DNA from: Oikopleura dioica
Taxonomy: Eukaryota; Chordata; Appendicularia; Copelata; Oikopleuridae
Length of the DNA: 64,000 bases
Direction: 5' to 3'
Assembly (NCBI GenBank): GCA_907165135.1
Contig: OU015566.1
Coordinates: 9,656,157-9,720,156, forward strand
This document shows positions 56,163 through 64,000 of the stretch, in pieces. Position 1 is the stretch's first letter; every line of letters starts with the position of its first letter. The notes under the pieces were generated by a model, which saw only the letters and a list, made by a program, of their open reading frames with translations, searched no databases and was not told the DNA's origin. A program made the translations under genes and the position numbers.

Positions 56163-56995
56163 CGCCTTTTTTCCTGCAAAATCATCTGACAGAATAATAA
56201 ATCATCAAATTTGACTAAAAGTTTGGAGTAAAAAGTTTCTACTAGAAACGTTTTCGGAAAGAATGACCTTGTAATAATGCATCAGTATTAAAAGCATGCT
56301 GTTGTTTATCAGCAAATAGACGCCCGCGATCCAAAAAAATCAAATTATTGATAAACCATTACTGGAACGGTTCAAGTCTGGAATCAGACTTGTATAATAA
56401 TTCTAGTGCTTCGCTGAAATTGCCCGAGGCTGCTCAGAAGAGGCAGGCCCGTCTGACGCTTGAAATTGTGTCAGATCGCAGCACCACCTCCAACAAAAAA
56501 AGTTCCGCTTTTTGTACTTTCTGACGTTGAGAGATTATCGGCAACATCCGAAAAAACAGGAAAATAGAGAGGAAAAGAATTGGAAGAATGATTGGGGCTT
56601 TGGCCTTCTGCTTGTTGGGGGCCGATGGAGTTAATGGATTCAGAGGTGCTTAGCGTGAAAGAGCTTGTGCATAAAATAGACATTCAATATAAAGATCAAG
56701 GAACTGATAACGTAACCTTGCAAATCTTAGGAATTTTATGTTAGAATAAAGTCGTAAATAATATCTTCTGAAAGTTCTATTTTATAGAAGATCTACTTTA
56801 GCAGTAGTTTTTGTTGACGATTTAAAATATTTCACAACTCATAGTTATTAAAAGAGTGTATGAAAGTATTCCTTTTATAACTATTAGAGTAGTGTTTTTG
56901 TTCCTTATTCAATGTGATTTATACATTATTAATTAAATACTTTACAAAAGTTGTTTTGAAAAAAATTTCTTACAGTTATTTTCAGTAAGACGTGA
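56163..56995. other. Gap between dynein fragment and CUB gene
   Basis: I found neither more dynein exons nor a convincing signal-peptide exon for the following CUB gene. A 70-codon minus-strand ORF (56471-56683) contains two LSTSES repeats but has no partner exon. Confidence 0.4.
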
Positions 56996-58813
56996 TCTGT
57001 CAGCAGGATGTGGCCAAAAAGTCATGTGAGTATTCAAACCATAACAATTGCTATTTAAAGCTCGCCCGAATTTGGCCTTTCTAGAGGTTGGCCAATCGTG
57101 TTTGTGCACGGGTGGTGGCGGAGTTGTACCGCCCGAGCGACGCGTATCTTTGAACGTCGAAATTGAAATGTAAAATTATTTAGGCTCACGCATGTCGATA
57201 CCGCCGTCCTTAACTCGCCACGTTATCCTGGTTCTTTTATTGAACAAGTAATTGATTAACACGTGCTTCAAGAACTTAGCCTTTGTTTTAAGAACCAATG
57301 TTTATGGGAAGTGCGATCATTCGATCCTCAAGCTCGCCTCAAAATCGTGTTCGATGACTGGGCAATGCCTTTATCCCCAAGTGGCGATTGCGTTGCTAAC
57401 TATCTTGAGATCCAGGAGCATCAAACCTTTGGCGTGTCTCAGAGTGTAAAACTCTGCGGCCAAAATCCGGGCTTTTACGTGTCTAACAATGACAAAATTA
57501 CTCTCGTGCTTAGAAGCTCCGCCCAAATACAAGGTGTGTTATGTAACAAAGAATGAAATATCTAGGGCAGTTTATGAGAATGTAGAATATTTTACATAAC
57601 AGTCTTCAATAATAATTTATTCAATAATCGTCAATGAGTAAAAGATGTTTCAATTTTCCGCTCCGAATTCGACAATAAATTTTATAATGATTATTCCGAG
57701 TGATATAATTATTATACCGTATGTATTCAAATTTGAATAACCGATACACAAGAATACTGCGAGACGAAAATTACCATTTCACTGAAAATATTCAATGACT
57801 CTCGACGATGCTTTGCACTATTTTCTGCTGACAGGGAAATAAACGGTATTTTAGGAGATAAGAGCTTCTCGTTGCGCGTTGGTTTGACAACCGAGCCCTC
57901 AAGAACACTTGCTCAGGACGGGAGCTTTGTCGTCAACGGAGAAAGCCCACTTCCTCGTCCGACGCAGCCGCCGATGCCGATGCCACAGCAGCCGATTCAG
58001 CCAAGGCAGCAAATGCCATTTGGAAATCAGCTTGAGTTACAAAAATTATATGAGCTTATCAGTTACTTTCAAGCTCTTATTTTCTAACTCTCAATAAGCC
58101 ACCTAGCATTAACCTTTTCGCTCAACAACCAGCCCCCGTGGCCCCTCGAGGCATCGAAATGAAATCAGCTGGGCTTCCCCCACCTTCGCAGTACCAACCT
58201 CCGCAGCAGCCACCAGCTCAGCCAGCTTATGGCCAAGTTCCTCCAAGTTCAAATTACTATGCTTACGGCGGAGCTCCAAATGTGTATCAGCAGCCGATCG
58301 GAAGTGATTACGGGTATTACTACGATGATTACTACGGAGATGGAGAGGAGATAAGCGCTGGAAATAAGGCTGTAGCGGTTTTGTTTACGATCACTGTGGT
58401 TTTATGTTTCCTAGCAGTCGGATTCTACTTCTATCAAGAATGGCAAAAGAAGAATAATCCACCAGGTAAGAAAACCGAAAGAGAAAAGAGCCATAAATTG
58501 ATTGAAGACAACGAAGACCCAGGAGCACCGCCAAGAAAAGCAACTCTTCGGGGACACCTAAAGAACCTCGACGAGTTCAAAAAGCAACTTGCTGAGCGAA
58601 TGGCAGATAGAACCGCCGGTGTTCGCGAGCAAATCAAGACCAGAACGATCAAGGCGAACGAAAAACTCAAAGTGAAAGCGGCCGAAGTGAAAACAAGACT
58701 TTCCCGCAGAGCATCTAAACATGGAGATGATTCCATCCCCCAACAAGGTTTGTTTTGATTTGATTGGAAAAGAAAGTAAGTCTGTTTCAGCTCAAAACAA
58801 TCCAGCTAATTGA
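56996..58813 (+). CDS. Type I membrane protein with one CUB domain
   Basis: The first coding exon found starts at 56996 (RRDLSAGCGQKVM); the signal-peptide exon is missing. Next LTHVDTAVLNSPRYPGSFIE (exon after 57181, GT donor after CAA), then NQCLWEVRSFDPQARLKIVF and NYLEIQEHQTFGVSQSVKLC, ending ITLVLRSSAQIQG. Together they form a CUB domain with its two Cys pairs and the 'SPxYP' motif. A Pro/Gln-rich stalk follows (PTQPPMPMPQQPIQPRQQM; later YQPPQQPPAQPAYG and DYGYYYDDYYGDGEE). A single membrane span, VAVLFTITVVLCFLAVGFYF, precedes a basic, helical cytoplasmic tail (KNLDEFKKQLAERMADR). The stop is at 58813. Likely a cell-surface receptor or adhesion protein; orthology not assigned. Confidence 0.75.
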
Positions 58814-58985
58814 TGTCCAGAGATAATGAATTCAAGCAGTCACCTACTAACAACTGAAATAAACATGAATCGTATATAATAATTATTATATTATATAATT
58901 TATATAGGACTTTCGCTGACATATAAAACCTGTAAAACTGTACATTTTGACAATAAACCTAACTTATTTGAATATCGTTTCTGAC

Positions 58986-59145
58986 CAGGCTTCTAAATAG
59001 ACAAGTCGAGTTTCTACTAAAGTCGAAGTCAAGTCGAATCTAGTCGAAAAGTCGTAGATCGACTCGACTGGACTTCGGATTTCCAGAGGGCTTTTCGACT
59101 CGACTAGACTCGACTCCTGATTTTCAACTCAAATTAAGTACCCTG
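58986..59145. mobile_element. Small GTCGA-repeat element, possibly hAT-like
   Basis: The segment starts CAGGCTTCTAAATAGAC and ends GTACCCTG (inverted: CAGGGTACTTAATTTGA), weak inverted repeats. The flanks TTTCTGAC and TTTATTAC agree at 6 of 8 positions. The middle is an array of AAGTCGA / TCGACT units that runs one way on the left and inverted on the right. The design is that of the GAGTGGA and GAGCG elements elsewhere in the window, but smaller and more degraded. Confidence 0.45.
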
Positions 59146-59332
59146 TTTATTACAAGACCCACATCTGCTTCTTCAGCGAAGATCGAAGAATCGAGCGTCT
59201 CAGTTCTAGAGAAAATACATTGCCGAAAATATTGAGCTCACGCTCTAGATCAGCGCCGGTAGAGATCTTCGCCAACTTCTTTCATTTCGTCATTTTGGAA
59301 AGTTAATCCACAAGAGAAAAAGGAAATTTGTC

Positions 59333-61781
59333 ATGGAAGCCGGAAGGAAAGCTGCTGGTTTCGTCACCGATTTGGACAATTTGATCCACAGGATGAAACT
59401 GGAGGACATTCAAGACCGTTTCAAGTTTTCAGGTGCGAGAGAGTTTTCGTGAAGACGCTATTTTTCTCTTAGAATTTACGAAAAAATGGCAAGACATGGG
59501 ATACTACAATTTATTCGATGGTCGATCGAGTGAGTCTGACAAGGCAGATTTCATCGAATCTTGCTTTCACATTCTCGTGCAGTTTTTCCGGCTTGATAAT
59601 GTAAGGTCTTCGTTGCGTTCTTTTTGCACAGTTTTCAGGTTGGGGATCATGGCAAAACGATGTGTATTTACATGCTTTTCGCGCTGTATTCAACCCAAAG
59701 ATGTACTCCAAAGAGAAAGATTCGATTGGGCACTCAAGATTTCGTTTCGATGTGGACTTTTGCGAAGAGAGCGTACTGTATGGGCGTTGGACTGGAACAG
59801 TATGCCATTTTCTGGCAACTTTATCACCTTCAGTAAATATTCTAGTCAGTTATCTTTTTCTTATGTAAATTCTAGCGCGTTTGAATACCCGCTCACGAGC
59901 ACACCAAAGCTTCTTGGTACATCTGATATTTGGCTCCCAAAGATCAACGCAGACGAAGCTAGCCCGGCACTAGAAAATGTCGTCAACAAAATCCCGGTAA
60001 TAAAAAGCTCTTATCCTCAATCATGACTTTTCTTTTTAAGCCTCAGTTTGGCGAGGAGCTGTCAAGAGCATGTACTGCACTGAGAATCACACATGATGCC
60101 TACAGGTCGACATTTCAAAGATGGCACGACATGTCGCCTCCAGGAATGCCGCTGATGGAATTTGAAAGCATTGAAAATCCCGCTGAAGAAATTGATAGCA
60201 TTAGAAGAGGCATCATGGTACTCCTCGTTGATTTCAAAAAACTAAAGATTTCGCATTTTAGGAGAGATATCAGCATCAAACTGGGAATGCTCCTCCTGAT
60301 GTAGAGGACAACTCAATTTTCACGAGAAGACAGCGTATTCGTCGAACGGCCCAGACATCTCTCGTATCTAGCTATTTCGTCGTTGATGAAGGTGGGCAGC
60401 AACAAGCTCCTCAGCCACCTAAAGAACCGAAGAAGGTGATTGTCCGACAACACAAACCAGTTGAGACATTCATCCAAAAACACCTCGTCGAAAAGCAGAA
60501 TCTCTTTCCAAAGGGAAATCGAAGTATTTATCCTTCAAAGGTATGATTTGCCAAGAATGATGTTTCACAATTAACTAGGATCTCGTTCAAATCGCCAATT
60601 CCAACAGAGTCAAACGAGGGCGACCCTTTGTTGTGGACGTTGAAAGAAGAGTGATCCAGAAGGGAAAACGAGGCCAGTGGCATGTTCGAGAAGATAAGCT
60701 GCAGGATTCTGAAACCGAAGAAGAAGACGAAGCTGAAAAAGATGTTGTCCAAGAAGTCGCTTCTTCAGATGACGAAAAGGAAGACGGAGTGAAGAAGAAC
60801 ATCAAGCATGTGATAAGGGTAACGAGAGACAGAGTCCGAAACGAGATCGAACGAAAGAACCGGATGGAAGAATTGGACCAAGAGCGAAAAGAACTGGAAG
60901 CGGCTCGTGAGCAGGGCGTAAGTCAGGATACCCTCGCGCTGATTGAAAAAGAGATGAAGAAGAAGCAGAAAATTATCGACTTGATGGGCCCAGTGAAAGT
61001 CAAGAACCCGAACGTCGGAAGACCACGAAAGCAAGATCCGAGAAAGGAGGAAACACGAGCGAAGCCACCATCCAAAAAGGAACAGAAAGAGAAACTCCAA
61101 ATGGAAATTGAAAAGATGAGGAAAAAGAGAGTGACGCAAGCGGCCTCGAGAAAGTCAAAATTGGCGAAAATTACGGATCAGGATGAACCGAAGAAGAAAC
61201 GAGTGAGAAGAACAAAAGCGCAGATGGAGGAAGCAAGACGAATTGAAGGAGAGATGAAGGCGCAAAAAGTGTTTGAACGAGAAGAAAATGCTCGACGTAA
61301 ACAGGCTGAAAAAGACGCGGCTAGATTACTGAAACAAGCCGAGAAAGAAGAGAAGAAAGCAAAGAAACTCGCGGAAAAGGAAGAAAAAGAGCGGAAAAGG
61401 GCGAACGATCACATGGACTTCTACAAGTTGAAGGTCGGCGACTACATGCAAATCGAAGACGAGGGCATTGTCGAGGGCCCGGTTATTATAAAAATCACGA
61501 GAATCGATGAAACACTCGAAGCGATTCGTGGCTTCATCTGGAAAATAGTAAGATAACAGTAAAAACAAACAACTTGAATGTCTTTTTAGATGGATGGCGA
61601 GGTTGGAATGGCGCTGTACGAACGACTTTGGATGCCAATCCACGAGAAGCGATTCGATCGGGAATATGTCTTCTGCAGGGAAGATTTCGTTCAAAAAGTG
61701 ACGATGCGAAAGGCCAAGAATGGGCTGAAACTCAGCGCAAAGTCGGCTCAGCATGTCGCCGCGAAATATCCTGATCTGTAA
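59333..61781 (+). CDS. snapc1: SNAPC1-like protein with AT-hooks and a BAH-like C-terminus
   Basis: SNAPC1 (SNAP43) belongs to the complex that activates snRNA genes. Exons: 59333-59432, 59473-59600, 59639-59832, 59876-59996, 60041-60217, 60262-60540, 60579-61547 and 61590-61781. The N-terminal domain has VGDHGKTMCIYMLFALYSTQ and RCTPKRKIRL, where human SNAPC1 has LYLLYGLYNTQLCQPKQKIR, then AFEYPLTSTPKLLG. Two AT-hook-like motifs follow (VKRGRPF and VGRPRKQ) and about 250 highly charged, helical residues. The last 110 residues (LKVGDYMQIEDEGIVEGPVI, then KITRIDETLEAIRGFIWKIM and REYVFCREDF) look like a BAH domain. The exon chain is in phase throughout. A fusion of two genes by readthrough cannot be excluded. 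Confidence 0.75.
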
Positions 61782-63234
61782 ATATGATATTTTTCTGCAT
61801 TTTGAAGTGAATAAAAGTCTCCTCAATTTGATCGAAGAAGAACAAATAATTTATCGATGAAACCATGCAGGAAAAGCTTCTCTAAAACCACAATAGGCGT
61901 GTTCAACTACCGATGACGGAAACTCGCGTCAACGTAATCACAACTATTTCGCCAACCCTTTCCGGCGCAATGATCAATCACGCTCTTGCAAATCGTGTTC
62001 TTATATAATTTTAAACAACTTCTAAATGTTCCGAAGTTGTATCCATCGTTTTTACGAAATATTCGCACGAAAATGGTGTCACCAATATTTATCCATAGAT
62101 TGGTCAAATCCGAATCAAGGAGTGCAACATTTATTTTGGCGAAAATAGAATACGCATTTGGGAAAATCTTTCTTTCTAATTAGGTAAGCTTCCGGTTTAG
62201 GCGCGCGAGGCTACCGGACTCCACGTTGATCACCCGGAAGTTTTTTAGATTTCCTTCTCACAAAGCCTTACTATTCTTGAGGCGTCGTGGAGAAAGTTCA
62301 TTATTGAAGTTTTTTTCTCTTGATGTTCTTGAGACTTCGAAGGTTGAACTTTCAGAAAAATACTGTAAATACCGGAAGACGGGCGGCATTGCATGTTGAG
62401 GGGAACGGGGAGCCCTGCCTGACTTACGAAATTACATAATGCTCCCGTCCCTTTTCCCAAATCCGAAAGAGTTTTGAGCGTTTCTTTTAGAAAAAAAAAC
62501 CACCCGATAAACAGCCAGCTCACACCTTCTAATTCAATTGTCTCGTGTATGCTCCTTCTCAATGGGTAAAAACGTGGTGCAAAAATGTGTATACCCCGTG
62601 ATTAATGATAAAACGATTCTGCTAAGCCGCGGCTTTGGGGTCAACACAGATGTCACCAAGAGCCGTGTGTTCCTTTTTTTTCCAAAAAGATTTTTCCACG
62701 AGCATTTTCTTCATTTCCTGAAATCAAAGTCATTCGACCCAGCTTTGATTAGATTTCCGAAAAAGAGCAACAGATTGGAAGATCGCTGACGTGACTTTTT
62801 TGTATTTTCAAGATTGCCGGACATAATAAACTATCAATAAGCTGCGTAAAAATCGTTGGAGGAAAATTTTGTTGATGTCAAAGTTTGGAACAACCATCTG
62901 GATCGGACAATTCACTTGTTGATCCTTCCAAAGCTCGTTACTTGTAACCTGTTTCTATTGTGTTTTTTTTTCTTGGCCCGTATCTAGTATCAGCCTGCGG
63001 TTGGATTCGAGAAACGTCAAAATAACCAAACCGGTTGAAAACCCAGTGTTTATGATTCTGCTCGAATGAAATTAGAATGATGATATTTGTAGCTTGAGAA
63101 TTTCAAGGTTATATTTGCAGGTGTTAAAATACTACTGTACAGACTGACTGAGTTTTCTCGTGAGATGATTTTGAGAGAAGGTTTTGTAAATATAAAATAT
63201 AAAGAGTTTTGATTTCTGCTAGCAGATTGGGAGT
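61782..63234. other. Intergenic, no gene supported
   Basis: ORFs here are short and lack splice partners. I looked for small RNA genes, especially U-snRNAs and tRNAs, and could not support any. A GC-rich patch (62190-62245) has CTTCCGG facing CCGGAAG and could form a hairpin. Confidence 0.4.
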
Positions 63235-63805
63235 TTAATAATAGAATCCCTGTCGTGGCTGCTGGTAGTAGAAACCTTGTCGAGGTTGCTGGTAATAGAA
63301 GCCTTGTCGGGGTTGCTGGTAGTAGAATCCCTGGTCATAGTAGAATCCTTGGCGGGGCTGTTGGTAATAGAAGCCCTGGTCATAGTAAAAGCCTTGGCGG
63401 GGCTGGTCGTAGTAGAAACCTAGAAAAGATCGCTTTAGCTCATATAAAGAACTTATAGTTTAGCTCTTCAGTCAAATTATATCGTTGACTTCGGCTGCAT
63501 ATCCCTCTCTCTTACCTTGTCGGGGCTGGTTGTAGTAGAAACCGTCGTAATAAAAGCCCTGTCGTGGTTCGTCATAGTAGAAACCTTGTCGAGGTTGTTG
63601 ATAATAGAAGCCCTGATCATAGTAGAATCCTTGCTTTGGCTGCTGGTAATAGAAGCCCTGGTCGTAATAGAAGCCCTGTCGGGGTTCGTTGTAGTAAAAT
63701 CCTAAAAAGAAGAAGCTGAAGGTTAAAAATATAAATTTCTCTCTAACCCTGGTTGGGCTGGTTGTAGTAGAATCCCTGTCGTGGCTGATTGTAGTAGAAA
63801 CCCAT
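63235..63805 (-). CDS. Tyr/Gln-rich repeat protein (FYYxQPRQG)
   Basis: Three exons read from 63805: MGFYYNQPRQGFYYNQPNQG, then two longer ones, all joined within a repeat unit at the Gly codon (phase 1, GT-AG). The whole protein consists of FYYNQPRQG, FYYDQG and FYYQQPRQG units, about 18 repeats and roughly 150 residues, with no other domain. There is no signal peptide in the visible start. Tyr pairs spaced every 6-9 residues with Gln, Pro and Arg suggest a self-associating structural material, cross-linked or phase-separating. The family is not recognised. The repeats have synonymous variation, so they are selected at the protein level or old. Confidence 0.8.
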
Positions 63806-64000
63806 CTTTATATCTTCAGTTTATCTTTGTTGAGAGTGAACTGATTAACGAAAAAATCGCGCATCGTTATATGCAATTATATTTCCGCTAGAGTCCTAAT
63901 GAGAAAACATCATTTGTTTTCAAAAATAATAACTCGCTAATGAAGCGCTCTAAATTTTAGACATCATAGAAATGAAAATCAGGTCATCAATGGACTATTT

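Noticed and set aside
57100-57180. Exon after 57085 in the CUB gene (GQSCLCTGGGGVVPPERR)
   Set aside because: Skipping it joins CGQKVM directly to LTHVDTAVLNSP in phase and gives a normal CUB start; including it brings stops or an odd insert.
62190-62470. Possible snRNA or snoRNA gene
   Set aside because: I compared by eye with U1, U2, U4, U5 and tRNA box patterns and found no match beyond a few bases.

Overview
This looks like nuclear DNA of an appendicularian tunicate, most likely Oikopleura dioica or a close relative. The genes are animal genes (Pellino, SS18, LMX1, SKP1, RNPS1, an MGLL-like hydrolase, a Na,K-ATPase beta subunit). They are packed a few hundred bases apart, cut by many introns of about 35-100 nt, and some same-strand neighbours lie so close that they look like trans-spliced operons. 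Several introns begin with GA instead of GT, a known habit of larvacean genomes. Gene models below were built by hand from codon phase, splice sites and remembered protein families. No search was run, so exon ends are good but not proven.

Layout. 1-2.3 kb is a repeat-filled spacer. 2.3-5.4 kb (+) holds an unknown gene and a forkhead gene. 5.9-8.6 kb (-) is Pellino. 9.2-10.4 kb (+) is RNPS1. 11.2-12.9 kb (+) is SKP1 with a possible alternative last exon. 13.5-14.0 kb (+) is a MED9-like gene. 14.2-15.5 kb (-) is a LITAF-MDP1 pair that looks like an operon. 16.1-21.9 kb (-) is SS18, interrupted by a 3.2-kb hAT transposon with a complete transposase gene. 23.0-24.5 kb holds a small gene (-) and a REEP gene (+). 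24.6-27.8 kb (-) is LMX1. 30.6-31.3 kb (+) is a Thr-rich protein.

32.9-40.8 kb (+) is the most unusual gene: an activin-receptor-like three-finger segment, about 37 thrombospondin type 1 repeats, a von Willebrand A domain, an EGF module and a fibronectin type I-like module. 41.2-43.7 kb holds two diverging zinc-binding/coiled-coil paralogues. 44.0-45.7 kb (+) is a probable two-gene operon of membrane proteins. 46.2-47.7 kb (+) is an MGLL-like hydrolase that has lost its nucleophile serine. 49.3-50.6 kb (+) is ATP1B. 51.1-53.1 kb is a non-autonomous hAT element full of GAGCG repeats. 53.8-56.2 kb (+) is a broken dynein heavy-chain fragment. 57.0-58.8 kb (+) is a CUB-domain membrane protein. 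59.3-61.8 kb (+) is a SNAPC1-like protein with a BAH-like tail. 63.2-63.8 kb (-) is a Tyr/Gln repeat protein.

Mobile DNA is rich and unusually readable. Four hAT-type elements are described, three of them with exact 8-bp target duplications, plus a fifth, doubtful one. There are also TA-flanked mariner-type MITEs, TTAA-flanked MITEs and one element with a 10-bp duplication. The hAT copy inside SS18 sits in a coding exon where its own end and its duplicated target could serve as GT and AG splice sites, so the whole transposon may behave as an intron.
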